63,058 nucleotides of DNA. Origin: Anaerolineae bacterium (GTDB lineage: Bacteria; Chloroflexota; Anaerolineae; Aggregatilineales; Phototrophicaceae). Numbering within the stretch: position 1 is the stretch's first letter; each line of letters opens with the position of its first letter. Shown in pieces: positions 35,331-44,123 of this stretch. The notes beneath the pieces are model-generated. The model was given only the letters and a program-made list of their open reading frames with translations. It was not told the origin of the DNA and ran no database searches. A program made the translations under genes and the position numbers. The stretch is from assembly GCA_025454525.1 (NCBI GenBank), contig JALOOG010000009.1:1-63058 (forward strand). The letters run 5' to 3'.

Positions 35331-36420
35331 ATCCCTTTTGGCCTTGTGCCTCATTTTAGGGTGGTGTTTTAGTTTGAACGCCCAAGATGATGTGCGAAAT
35401 CACCCGTTTTATGTATTTTTACAGCGTGATCCGTCGGGATTGCGTGAACTCTTGTTTATGGATGCACTCACCGGCGATCTCACCATGGTCGAGACATTCG
35501 GTGAACGTTTTACCATTTTCGGGCGTTCCGTTTTGTATTATGAGCCGTCGACCGCGCGTGTGATGTTAGCAACCCCCGAAGGGGAGACTCGTCCACATCC
35601 CTTTGTCCAATTAAGCGCAGACGCAACTCGCATTGATTGGAGCGTGGCCTCCGATGGAAAATTACTCGCATGGACAGAGACTCGCGGCAATCTAGCCGCC
35701 GGTTTAACCACGATCACCCGCGTTGCGAATGCGGATGGATCGGATCAACGCGAGATCTTCACCGAAACCCGTACCGATGGGATTCGGGCGCTCCCTGTGG
35801 CCTTTGATTACTCACAAACCGCCTTATTCATGGATTATCAACCGGATGGGGTGGATGCTTTGACCGCCTTTCCACAATATGCGGGCTTGTTCTCGTTAAG
35901 CCTCAACGGGGGAGAACCTAACTTTTTACCCGGTGAACCCGGTGATTTTACCGGGGCCGGTTTCGGCGGTGAATTGTTCTTACGCCTTGAATTAACCGAT
36001 GATCTCACCGGGTTTGATTTGCATGTGTATAACTTAGAGACCGGGTTTGATCGGGTGATTCCGGCATTACGTTTACGGGGTGCATTTTCCCAAGCGGGCG
36101 ATATTTTGATCTCACCTGATCAACGTTTTGCGGTATATGCTTTAGCACAAATTCGCGGCTTTGGCACTTCCGATCAATCGGTGCGGACGGTATTTGTCTT
36201 GGTGGATCTAGAGCGCATGACCCAACGCTCTTTGGCCGAAATTACCACCTTTGTTCGTCCAGTTGCGTGGACAGAGGATGATAGCGCGATCATCTTTACC
36301 AGCCCTCAACGTGATGGCACATGGAAAATTAATCTGCAAGACGGACGCTTAGAGCAGATCGCTGAACCGACCTATCTTGGTTTATTACAACCTGCCGGCC
36401 TTGCGACTTCCGACGAATAG
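35320..36420 (+). CDS. Secreted beta-propeller-like protein
   Basis: A 366-residue exported protein with signal peptide (1-21, CLILGWCFSLNAQ). The rest is a series of short beta strands with repeats such as MDALTGDLTMVE, ASDGKLLAWTE, VYNLETGFDRVI, SPDQRFAVYA and TEDDSAIIFTSPQRDGTWKINLQDG, typical of a TolB/WD40-type propeller. Ligand unknown. Starts inside the sirtuin gene (11-base overlap), an unusual pairing of a cytoplasmic enzyme with an exported protein. Confidence 0.7.
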   Translation: MRGKSLLALCLILGWCFSLNAQDDVRNHPFYVFLQRDPSGLRELLFMDALTGDLTMVETFGERFTIFGRSVLYYEPSTARVMLATPEGETRPHPFVQLSADATRIDWSVASDGKLLAWTETRGNLAAGLTTITRVANADGSDQREIFTETRTDGIRALPVAFDYSQTALFMDYQPDGVDALTAFPQYAGLFSLSLNGGEPNFLPGEPGDFTGAGFGGELFLRLELTDDLTGFDLHVYNLETGFDRVIPALRLRGAFSQAGDILISPDQRFAVYALAQIRGFGTSDQSVRTVFVLVDLERMTQRSLAEITTFVRPVAWTEDDSAIIFTSPQRDGTWKINLQDGRLEQIAEPTYLGLLQPAGLATSDE

Positions 36421-36469
36421 AATACGATAAAATAAAGGGATCGCAGTGGGCGACTGTTTTAGGCGTTTG

Positions 36470-36699
36470 AAAAAAAGAGACATTTGTTACGACTTTTGCG
36501 CTCATTTGTGCTACGATCAAACGTAGATGACCAAGATTGTTTTGAGGAGCATCCGATGAGTGAGCGTGAAAAGCGTTTTCAGAGTTTTTAAGGCAGAGTA
36601 GGGGATAAGTTTACGAAAAAGCTTAAGTTGCCGCTGTCGCCGAAAAAATTTTTTCTCTCTCTGCCACTGCTGTCGCCGCTGAGATGCTCAAGTAGGTGA
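36470..36699 (+). repeat. Repeat unit B: palindrome half, promoter, interrupted short ORF
   Basis: Occupies most of the 319-base gap 36421-36739. The right palindrome arm GTTACGACTTTT (36486-36497) is perfect, while the left arm has decayed to an A-rich AGAC. CGCTCATTTG and the extended -10 TGCTACGAT (36509-36517) follow, then GAGGAG and ATG at 36556, which opens only 11 codons before TAA. Read in the frame matching unit A, two TAA stops interrupt it, but a tail AVAEKIFSLSATAVAAE is still recognisable. The 3' block reads GCTTAAGTTGCCGCTGTCGC plus an A/T run. It lies 40 bases upstream of the nth-like gene, same direction; TAAAAT at 36727-36732 is a separate possible -10. Confidence 0.75.
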
Positions 36700-36739
36700 T
36701 GTTTTGGCTTTATGTCTTTAACCATGTAAAATCACACAT

Positions 36740-37450
36740 ATGAAAGACACCATGATTCCAGACTTTGAACGACGCAAGTCCAAGTATTCGCCGATCGCGA
36801 CGATCTTACGTGAGGTCTATGGCGATCTGAAATGGGAGCCTACTCAAGATGCGATGGATGAGTTAATCAGTTGCATCTTGAGCCAGAACACCAATGATAA
36901 CAATCGGGATCGCGGCTTTTATGCCTTAAAAGCCCGTTATCCCACTTGGCAGGCCGTGATGGAGGCCCCAGAATCAGAATTGATTGAAACCATCCGGCCT
37001 GCTGGATTGGCTAATCAAAAAGGGCCGCGCATTCAAAACGCTTTACGCCATATTTGGTCAGAACGTGGCGCGTTTGACCTCAATTTCTTGGGTGAGCTGT
37101 CTTTAGACGCGGCCCGCCAATGGTTAACCGCCTTAGACGGGATCGGCCCCAAAACTGCGGCGATTGTAATGTGCTTTTCGTTTAATCGTCCAGCGTTTCC
37201 AGTGGATACGCATGTGCATCGCGTAGGGATGCGAATCGGCTTTCTACCCGATAAGATCAGCGCGGACAAAGCGCATGAAGTGATGGAGCGCTTAGTCCCA
37301 CCCCAAGATCATTATGCGTTTCATATTCAATTGATTCGACATGGGCGCACGATCTGTAAAGCACGGAATCCGCTCTGCGATCGTTGCCCGATTAACCAGT
37401 ATTGCGATTACTTTACTAGTCTTAGAAAGCCGGGTGAAGCGTCCTTATGA
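36740..37450 (+). CDS. nth: Endonuclease III-like DNA glycosylase
   Basis: Base-excision-repair glycosylase/AP lyase of 236 residues. The helix-hairpin-helix (LTALDGIGPKTAA, 129-141) carries the catalytic Lys138, and Asp156 in VDTHVHR is the second catalytic residue. Four Cys (206, 213, 216, 222; spacing 6-2-5) bind the 4Fe-4S cluster. All elements of bacterial Nth are present, although the N-terminal half is divergent, so it may be a paralogue with altered specificity. First gene of a four-gene operon; the next gene overlaps by four bases (ATGA). Confidence 0.88.
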   Translation: MKDTMIPDFERRKSKYSPIATILREVYGDLKWEPTQDAMDELISCILSQNTNDNNRDRGFYALKARYPTWQAVMEAPESELIETIRPAGLANQKGPRIQNALRHIWSERGAFDLNFLGELSLDAARQWLTALDGIGPKTAAIVMCFSFNRPAFPVDTHVHRVGMRIGFLPDKISADKAHEVMERLVPPQDHYAFHIQLIRHGRTICKARNPLCDRCPINQYCDYFTSLRKPGEASL

Positions 37451-39297
37451 TGCCCAAAAACACAAATTCTAATGCGGTTTCGGATATGGAGATTGCCAAC
37501 ATGCGGCAAAACCTCAACTTGATCACCAGTCAGTTGAAGGTGGGGCGGGTGGATAACGAGTTCCTCACGCGGCAAGTGGAGAAACTCTCTAATCTGTTGG
37601 AACGCATGGAAAGCGAACGTCAACAAAATCGGAAAATCGGACGCTTTGAGGCGCTCTATAACGTGAGTCGTGCGCTTGGTGCTTCGTTGGAATTGCAGAC
37701 CGTGTTAGATCAGGTGATGGACGCGATCATCCAATTAACCGGGGCAGAACGCGCCTTTTTGATGTTACAAGATGACGACGGCGGCTTGACGATCAAAGCC
37801 GCCCGCAATTTCGATCAACAAACCTTAGATAGCGACAATTCCCGTTACAGCCGCACCGTCGCCAACCAAGTCTTAGATAGTGGCAACCCGATCTTGACCA
37901 CTAATGCGGCCGAAGATCCGCGCTTTGCGGGGCAAGCCAGTATCGTCGCACAATCGCTCCGTAGCATCATGGCCACACCTTTACGGGCGCGGGGCAATGT
38001 GATCGGCGTGGTTTACGTCGATAGTCGTGCTTTAGCGGGCTTATTCCGTCCAGAAGATCTAGAGGCATTAGACGCGCTTTCGGCCCAAGCAGCGATCGCG
38101 ATCGATAACGCGCTTTTGTTTAATGCGACGGATAAAGAGCTAACCTTGCGCGTTGAACAATTGCGGCAATTGCGGCGGATCGATCTGCTCTTAAACGAGA
38201 CCTTAGACGTAAACAAGGCCTTGGCCTATACCCTTGAATGGGCCTGTAAATTGTCCGGGGCGAACAGCGGTCATCTCGGTTTGGTAGAAGGCAAACAGAT
38301 CCTTGCGATGCAACACTACAACGCTGAACATCATGCCGAATTGCCACAACGTCTTGATACCCTCTACCCTGAAGCCTGGGATGTGGTGCGCTTTAACAAG
38401 ATCATTAGCCCACATATGCGGGATGACATCGCCCAAAGTGCGCTGATTGTGCCGATCTTGCGCGAAAATGAAACGATCGGCGTGGTGATCTTGGAACGCA
38501 ATACCGATGATCCCTTTACCAGTGATCAACAAGACTTGGTAGAGCGGATCGTGGCCCGTTCCGCCATCGCGATCGAAAATGGGCGCTTGTATGCAGCGGT
38601 GCAAGCGGCCGATCGGGCTAAAAGCGAGTTTGTCGGTATCGTGGCCCATGACCTCAAAGCACCGATGAACGGGATCGGCGGTTACTCCGAATTGATGTTG
38701 ATGCAAGGGCAATTGACCGATAAACAGCGCGATTACTTGCGAAAAATTAAAGACACCGTGCGCCGTATGGAAATGTTGGTATCCGATCTAGCGGACATCA
38801 GTCGCATCGAAAGCGGTCACTTCTTCATGGAAGAGTCACGGGTGTTGGTTGAAGATGTAGTACAAGCACTCAAAGACAACACTATGCCTCAAGTGGCCGA
38901 ACGGGATCATCAATTTGTAGAGGAGATCGATCCGAATCTTCCGGTGATGCAAGTCGATTACTATCGGCTGTTACAGGTGTTGACCAATCTGGTCAGCAAT
39001 GCCTACAAGTACACCCCTAACGGTGGCACGATTACCTTGCGAGTCTTAAGCAAGGGCAAGCGTATTCGGTTTGAGGTGATCGATACGGGGATCGGTTTAA
39101 GCGAAGAAAACATCGCGATGTTAGGGACAAAATTTTGGCGCGCCGAAGATCGTTACACCCGTTCACAACCGGGGACGGGGTTAGGTTTTGCGATCACGAA
39201 GAATTTAGTGGAACAGATGGGCAGCCGCATTCAGATCTCTAGTGAATTAGGCAAAGGTAGTGTGTTCGCGTTTGATGTGCCGATTGTGGAAGAGTAG
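37447..39297 (+). CDS. Double-GAF sensor histidine kinase
   Basis: Cytoplasmic kinase of 616 residues: N-terminal coiled coil (about 12-62), GAF domain 1 (about 75-215), GAF domain 2 (about 240-380), HisKA with His401 in VAHDLKAPMNG, and HATPase (N-box NAYKYTPNGG, IDTGIGLS, GTGLGFAITKNL). No membrane helix, so it senses a cytoplasmic ligand or redox state. It overlaps the endonuclease gene by four bases and is followed after five bases by a PIG-L gene. No response regulator is in the operon. Confidence 0.92.
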   Translation: MMPKNTNSNAVSDMEIANMRQNLNLITSQLKVGRVDNEFLTRQVEKLSNLLERMESERQQNRKIGRFEALYNVSRALGASLELQTVLDQVMDAIIQLTGAERAFLMLQDDDGGLTIKAARNFDQQTLDSDNSRYSRTVANQVLDSGNPILTTNAAEDPRFAGQASIVAQSLRSIMATPLRARGNVIGVVYVDSRALAGLFRPEDLEALDALSAQAAIAIDNALLFNATDKELTLRVEQLRQLRRIDLLLNETLDVNKALAYTLEWACKLSGANSGHLGLVEGKQILAMQHYNAEHHAELPQRLDTLYPEAWDVVRFNKIISPHMRDDIAQSALIVPILRENETIGVVILERNTDDPFTSDQQDLVERIVARSAIAIENGRLYAAVQAADRAKSEFVGIVAHDLKAPMNGIGGYSELMLMQGQLTDKQRDYLRKIKDTVRRMEMLVSDLADISRIESGHFFMEESRVLVEDVVQALKDNTMPQVAERDHQFVEEIDPNLPVMQVDYYRLLQVLTNLVSNAYKYTPNGGTITLRVLSKGKRIRFEVIDTGIGLSEENIAMLGTKFWRAEDRYTRSQPGTGLGFAITKNLVEQMGSRIQISSELGKGSVFAFDVPIVEE

Positions 39298-39302
39298 ATC
39301 TC

Positions 39303-40106
39303 GTGCGCTTATTTTTATCCCCACATCCGGATGATGTGCCGTTGAGTTGTGGCGCAACCGTCTACCATTTGCGCGAGTCGCAAGGGGAAGCTTGTGTGAT
39401 CCTCACACTAATGTCGGGAGATCCACCCGACCCCTTGCCAGACACGCCGATTGTACGAGAACTTCATGCGCGTTGGGCGATTGGAGATCATCCGGCCGCG
39501 CTTCGACGCGAAGAAGATGAACAGGCTGCTTTGGTGTTAAGCGCAAAAACGATCATCCATACGCGAGTGACCGATTGCATTTATCGGACCAGCGCAAAGG
39601 GTGAACCGTTGTATCCAGATGGTGCGAGTATTTTTGGCACGATTCACCCAGATGATCCGCTCCCGTTGGCGTTAATCGCGACTCCGTTGCCTTATCTGGA
39701 TCAATTGACGCATCTTTATGCGCCCTTGGGGGTCGGAAACCATGTCGATCATCAGATTGTGCGTGATTGGGCGCTCCAGTTGGCACGCCAACATCCGACA
39801 CTTGAGGTCTGGTTTTACGAAGATTATCCTTATAGCGAACAAGAGTCAGCGGTAGAGACGGCCCATAAGTTTTATCGGACATCGTTAACACCCATGCTCC
39901 AACCGTTACGAGAGATGGATGTTTTGATCAAATTGACCGCATTACAACACTATCGCTCACAGATCAGCTCATTTTGGTCAAGTATTGAAGAAATGGATCA
40001 AAAAATTCAAGCGTATATGCGCCGAGTCGGTGGACAACAGCAATTGATGGAGCGCTTTTGGCGCGTCCAATTTGACAACAGCAAGGATAGGGAAGGGGAA
40101 TCATGA
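39303..40106 (+). CDS. PIG-L/LmbE family deacetylase
   Basis: Zinc-dependent N-acetyl-hexosamine deacetylase family protein of 267 residues. HPDD (8-11) in LSPHPDDVPLSCGATVYHL and the later GNHVDHQ give the metal-binding His/Asp/His set. Members act on GlcNAc conjugates such as thiol precursors, lipids or antibiotics; the substrate here is unknown. The GTG at 39303 is used because HPDD must lie close to the N-terminus. It overlaps the next kinase gene by four bases. Confidence 0.88.
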   Translation: MRLFLSPHPDDVPLSCGATVYHLRESQGEACVILTLMSGDPPDPLPDTPIVRELHARWAIGDHPAALRREEDEQAALVLSAKTIIHTRVTDCIYRTSAKGEPLYPDGASIFGTIHPDDPLPLALIATPLPYLDQLTHLYAPLGVGNHVDHQIVRDWALQLARQHPTLEVWFYEDYPYSEQESAVETAHKFYRTSLTPMLQPLREMDVLIKLTALQHYRSQISSFWSSIEEMDQKIQAYMRRVGGQQQLMERFWRVQFDNSKDREGES

Positions 40107-40978
40107 GCGCATTAGAACAAGCAAAAACTGAGCTAACCCAACTTATTGAAGCGGCGAAAACCGGTGCGATCATCCCGATCCGCTTACCGGGGCAATTAGA
40201 GGCGATTCAAGAATTGTTACAGAAGGCCGCAGATGAACAAGCTTCGGTGAAACCGGCCTTGTTGGGGGATGCGGGGACAGTGCGCCATGAAAACGCGGAG
40301 TTTTTTAAGACCGCGATTCATGAATTGCGAACCCCGATGACCAGCATCCGCGGTTATGCGGATATGTTGAGTAATCCGGGCATGGCCGGCGCGATGAACG
40401 AGATGCAAACGCAATTATTACAGGTGATCCGCACCAATTCTAAGCGTATGGAAAGCTTGTTAACCGATATGAGCTTTGTCAACAAGATCCGCGCCGAGAT
40501 CTTAAACGTCAACCTGAAAATGGATATGTTTAAGAATATCGCGATGATGGTACAGAAGAAGGTCGAACCGTTGGCAGAAGAACTTAAGCGCCAAGTGGAA
40601 TTTGATATTCCGTCAGGGTTGCCGATCCTCAATACCGATGGGGATCTCTTGTCCCATGCGTTGATCAAGCTGATCGAAAATGGCTTACGTTATTCGGCGG
40701 AAGGGGAAGGCAAGGTCACAATCCGCGCAGAGGGCAAAGATAATTATCTGATGGTGACGATCGAAGACAACGGGATCGGTATGACTCCTGAAGAAATGGC
40801 AAAATTGGGGACATTGTTCTTCCGGTCGGATCACGATGCAGTACGGGCATTTAAAGGCAGTGGGTTAGGCGTGCCGATCGCGTATGGCATTATTGCCGGG
40901 TTAGGCGGGACGATCGAAGTCAGCAGTGAGGTAGGCAAGGGGACAAAGTTTATCCTTTCGTTAAAGGGGATGTCATAA
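40103..40978 (+). CDS. Minimal soluble histidine kinase
   Basis: A 291-residue kinase with no recognisable sensor domain: a short helical N-terminus (1-60), HisKA with His73 in IHELRTPMTSIRGYADML, and HATPase (ENGLRYSAEG, DNGIGM, GSGLGVPIAYGI). Last gene of the operon with nth, a double-GAF kinase and the PIG-L gene; coupled by ATGA overlap. It could depend on protein contacts, perhaps with the other kinase, for input. A strong terminator follows. Confidence 0.9.
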   Translation: MSALEQAKTELTQLIEAAKTGAIIPIRLPGQLEAIQELLQKAADEQASVKPALLGDAGTVRHENAEFFKTAIHELRTPMTSIRGYADMLSNPGMAGAMNEMQTQLLQVIRTNSKRMESLLTDMSFVNKIRAEILNVNLKMDMFKNIAMMVQKKVEPLAEELKRQVEFDIPSGLPILNTDGDLLSHALIKLIENGLRYSAEGEGKVTIRAEGKDNYLMVTIEDNGIGMTPEEMAKLGTLFFRSDHDAVRAFKGSGLGVPIAYGIIAGLGGTIEVSSEVGKGTKFILSLKGMS

Positions 40979-41055
40979 TTTAAGGAGATTTTTACTTTAC
41001 AGGGCTGGGGTTTCATGATACCCTGTTAACGCTCATCAATCGGGATGTGAAACTG

Positions 41056-41081
41056 GACACAGCGATGCGACTCGCTGTGTC
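41056..41081 (+). terminator. Intrinsic terminator of the nth-kinase operon
   Basis: GACACAGCGA and TCGCTGTGTC, perfect 10-base arms with a six-base loop, followed by TTTTGT. Confidence 0.85.
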
Positions 41082-41130
41082 TTTTGTAGTTTAAGGTGGT
41101 CGTTTTTGGCGACTTTAAGGAGTAATGAAC

Positions 41131-41607
41131 ATGGTTGACCAGCCGCAATATTTGACACCCGAAGGGTTACAAAACCTCGAAAAACGCCTCAAACATCTCA
41201 AAGAAACCCGCCGTGCTGAAGTCGCGGAACGGCTGCGTCAAGCGATGGAAGAGGGGGGCGATTTGAGCGAAAACGCTGAATATGAGGACGCAAAAAACGA
41301 ACAGGCCTTTGTGGAAGGCGAGATTGCCCGTTTAGAGGATATTATCAGCAAAGCGCGGATCATTGAAGACACCGACGGCGTAAAAGATATGGTGATCGTC
41401 GGAGCGCGGGTCACTTTAGTTGAAAAAGGCACGAAAGAACAAGAAATCTATCATTTGGTTGGATCGGCCGAAGCCAATCCCAGTGATGGTAAAATCTCCA
41501 CGGAAAGCCCGCTGGGTAAAGCGCTGATGGGTGCAAAGGTGGGCCAAAAAGTCACCGTGAAAGCGCCGGATGGGGATCTGGTGTTCACGGTGAAAGCAAT
41601 CGAATAA
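41131..41607 (+). CDS. greA: Transcription elongation factor GreA
   Basis: A 158-residue GreA that rescues backtracked RNA polymerase by stimulating RNA cleavage. The N-terminal coiled coil carries the acidic tip (GGDLSENAEYEDAKNEQAF), and the C-terminal FKBP-like domain holds the VGSAEANPSDGKISTESPLGKAL signature. The ATG at 41131 is chosen over one six bases earlier because AAGGAG is then eight rather than two bases away; this also gives the usual family length. Confidence 0.96.
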   Translation: MVDQPQYLTPEGLQNLEKRLKHLKETRRAEVAERLRQAMEEGGDLSENAEYEDAKNEQAFVEGEIARLEDIISKARIIEDTDGVKDMVIVGARVTLVEKGTKEQEIYHLVGSAEANPSDGKISTESPLGKALMGAKVGQKVTVKAPDGDLVFTVKAIE

Positions 41608-41638
41608 GCGTGGTTTGACCTTTTCTTGAGGATACTCT

Positions 41639-41665
41639 ATAGAGGCGGCTCAAGGTCGCCTCTAT
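41639..41665 (+). terminator. Terminator of greA
   Basis: ATAGAGGCG and CGCCTCTAT pair perfectly around a nine-base loop; TGTTATAA follows. The lysS ATG is 26 bases downstream. Confidence 0.7.
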
Positions 41666-41690
41666 TGTTATAAGATGAAACAGAGGATTT

Positions 41691-43211
41691 ATGACGTGGC
41701 AGCCCAATAAGCTAGAACAAGAACGCCTTGAAAAAGCGCAACAATTGAGCGCGCAACAAGTAGAATTATACCCTGCGCGTGTAGCGCGTACCCATAGCGC
41801 TAACGCAGCGATCCAAGCTTTTGAAGCCCAAGAAGCCACCGGAGATACGGTGTCGGTGATTGTGTGTGGACGCATCCGGCGGATCAACCTAAAAGGCAAG
41901 ATCTCGTTTATGCACATTGAGGACGAGAGCGGACGTGTCCAATTGATGTTACGGGCGAATGATCTGGACGAAAAAGTCTATGATCTGGTCAAAGATAAAT
42001 TGATCGACATGGATGATTTTGTCGAAGCACACGGCACGATGATGCGAACTAAAGCGGGTGAAGTGAGCGTGCAGACCTCCGCACTCCGATTATTGAGCAA
42101 GTCGTTAAGCCCCTTACCCGTGATCAAACAGCAGGTAAATGACGACGGCACGATCACCGAGTACGGTGAATTTACGGATAAAGAGACTCGCTATCGTCAA
42201 CGGTATGCGGATTTGGCTGTGAATCATGAGGTGCGCCAGGTGTTTGTGAAGCGTGCGAAAGTGATCAGCGCCATGCGGCGTTTTTTGGATAATGAGGGCT
42301 TTTTAGAGGTTGAAACGCCGATCTTACAACCGATCTATGGTGGAGCGGCTGCCCGTCCGTTTACAACGTTTCATAACCAATTGGAACAAGAGTTATATTT
42401 GCGGATCAGCTTTGAACTGTATCTCAAACGGTTGTTAGTCGGTGGTTATGATGCTGTGTACGAGATCGGGCGCGATTTTCGGAATGAAGGGGTGAGTTTT
42501 AAGCATAACCCGGAATTTACCCAGATGGAATTTTATAAGGCGTATACCGATTATCGTGGTGTGATGGATTTAGTGGAGCGCATGGTCGAATCGATCGCCT
42601 TAGCGGTCAATGGCACAACACAAGCGCAATTTAAAGGGCAAGCGATCGATTTTACCGCACCTTGGAAACGGATCACCTTACGAGATGCGATCCGCGAAAA
42701 CAGCGGGATCGATTACATGGAATATCGCGATGCAGAGTCGCTTACCCAAGCGTTGCATCAGATCGGAGATCAAGTTGAACGTGGGCAAACGTGGGGAAAA
42801 TTGGTCGATCATCTGTTGAGTAAGTATGTCGAGCCAAAATTGATCCAACCGACCTTTTTACTCGATTATCCGCGTGATATTTCGCCGTTTGCCAAGCGTG
42901 TCACTTACGATGATTTTCATGTCGAACGCTTTGAGATCTTTTGTGCTGGAATGGAAATGGGCAATGCTTTCACGGAATTAAACGATCCCATTGACCAAGA
43001 ACAGCGCTTTATGGATATGAAGCGTCTTTATGAGGATGAAGATGATGAGGCCGCGCCACTGGATGAAGATTACTTGCGGGCAATGCGCTTTGGAATGCCT
43101 CCCTGTGGTGGTTTTGGGATGGGAGTCGACCGGTTGACGATGCTACTGACCAATCAACCGTCGATCCGTGATGTGTTGTTGTATCCGCATTTACGCGATG
43201 AGCAACAATAG
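41691..43211 (+). CDS. lysS: Lysyl-tRNA synthetase, class II
   Basis: Class II enzyme of 506 residues charging tRNA-Lys. An N-terminal OB-fold anticodon-binding domain (about 55-150; VCGRIRRINLKGKISFMHIED) precedes the catalytic core with motif 2 (YEIGRDFRNEGVSFKHNPEFTQMEFY) and motif 3 (GFGMGVDRLTMLL). GAGG precedes the ATG. Its stop is immediately next to the stop of the convergent gene at 43212, with no terminator between them. Confidence 0.96.
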   Translation: MTWQPNKLEQERLEKAQQLSAQQVELYPARVARTHSANAAIQAFEAQEATGDTVSVIVCGRIRRINLKGKISFMHIEDESGRVQLMLRANDLDEKVYDLVKDKLIDMDDFVEAHGTMMRTKAGEVSVQTSALRLLSKSLSPLPVIKQQVNDDGTITEYGEFTDKETRYRQRYADLAVNHEVRQVFVKRAKVISAMRRFLDNEGFLEVETPILQPIYGGAAARPFTTFHNQLEQELYLRISFELYLKRLLVGGYDAVYEIGRDFRNEGVSFKHNPEFTQMEFYKAYTDYRGVMDLVERMVESIALAVNGTTQAQFKGQAIDFTAPWKRITLRDAIRENSGIDYMEYRDAESLTQALHQIGDQVERGQTWGKLVDHLLSKYVEPKLIQPTFLLDYPRDISPFAKRVTYDDFHVERFEIFCAGMEMGNAFTELNDPIDQEQRFMDMKRLYEDEDDEAAPLDEDYLRAMRFGMPPCGGFGMGVDRLTMLLTNQPSIRDVLLYPHLRDEQQ

Positions 43212-44120
43212 CTAAGGGTGATCGGAGTCGATCTCGATTCCGGCAAGGTGTTCTAAGGCCTTGATCAAGGCGTGATTACCGTCCCCACCGAGTCCTTGTG
43301 CTTGCAGGGTGCGATAGAGGTTGAAGATCAAACTTGTGCCTAATAACGGGACTCCTAATTGATCGGCGGCCTTCAGGGCAAGACGTAAATCTTTTTGTTG
43401 AAGGTCAATGGTGAAGCCGGGAGTCCAATCCCGTTTGAGAATTTGTGGGGCGCGGTTGCTTAACATCCAACTGCCCCCCGCACCTCCACCCACCGCTTTA
43501 AGGGTTTTTTCTAGATCAAGGCCGCCTGCTTGCGCGAATAGCAGTGCTTCGCTCATAGCCAATGCGTTACCCACAACAAGGATCTGATTCACCAATTTTA
43601 CCGTTTGTCCCGCGCCTTGATCGCCAACATGGGTGATTGTCTTGCCCATGGCCTGAAAATAGGGGAGCGCACGTTCAAACTGGGCTGCATCTCCACCGAC
43701 CATAATGCTTAATGTGCCTTTTTGCGCGCCTTCGCTCCCTCCGCTAACAGGTGCATCTAGGAGATGCGCGCCTTTTTGATTGAGCTTAGTTGCGATCTCA
43801 CGAGTCGCTTGAGGACTGATCGTACTCATGTCGATAATCAAGGCGTTGGAACGCACTTGATCGATCACACCATTTTCACCCAAGATCACCGCTTCGACAT
43901 CCGGTGTATCGCTCACGCAAGTGATGATTACGTCGCATTGAGCCGCTAAATCGGCGGGATATTGGGCTGCCCGCGCTCCCAACTCAAGTAACGGTTGCAT
44001 TTTAGCGGGGGTGCGATTCCAAACGATCAAAGGGAAACCCGCTTGAAGCAAATTATGGGCCATGCCGCGCCCCATGATGCCTAAACCAATAAAGCCGATC
44101 GGTGCAGGGGTTGAAGACAT
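43212..44120 (-). CDS. NAD(P)-dependent beta-hydroxyacid dehydrogenase
   Basis: A 302-residue member of the 3-hydroxyisobutyrate/tartronate-semialdehyde reductase family. The Rossmann motif [17 protein letters not shown] is at about 9-25, the substrate loop [11 protein letters not shown] near 122-132, and the catalytic Lys lies in [10 protein letters not shown] (about 177). Substrate could be 3-hydroxyisobutyrate, tartronate semialdehyde or succinic semialdehyde. It is three bases downstream of serA and in the same direction, so it is co-transcribed, which suggests a link to hydroxypyruvate/serine metabolism. Confidence 0.9.
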   Translation of the reverse strand: MSSTPAPIGFIGLGIMGRGMAHNLLQAGFPLIVWNRTPAKMQPLLELGARAAQYPADLAAQCDVIITCVSDTPDVEAVILGENGVIDQVRSNALIIDMSTISPQATREIATKLNQKGAHLLDAPVSGGSEGAQKGTLSIMVGGDAAQFERALPYFQAMGKTITHVGDQGAGQTVKLVNQILVVGNALAMSEALLFAQAGGLDLEKTLKAVGGGAGGSWMLSNRAPQILKRDWTPGFTIDLQQKDLRLALKAADQLGVPLLGTSLIFNLYRTLQAQGLGGDGNHALIKALEHLAGIEIDSDHP

Positions 44121-44123
44121 CGT

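Noticed and set aside
41082-41130. Riboswitch or T-box ahead of greA, lysS, serS or hom
   Set aside because: Leaders are short (tens of bases) or contain only terminators; no T-box or known aptamer pattern is visible.
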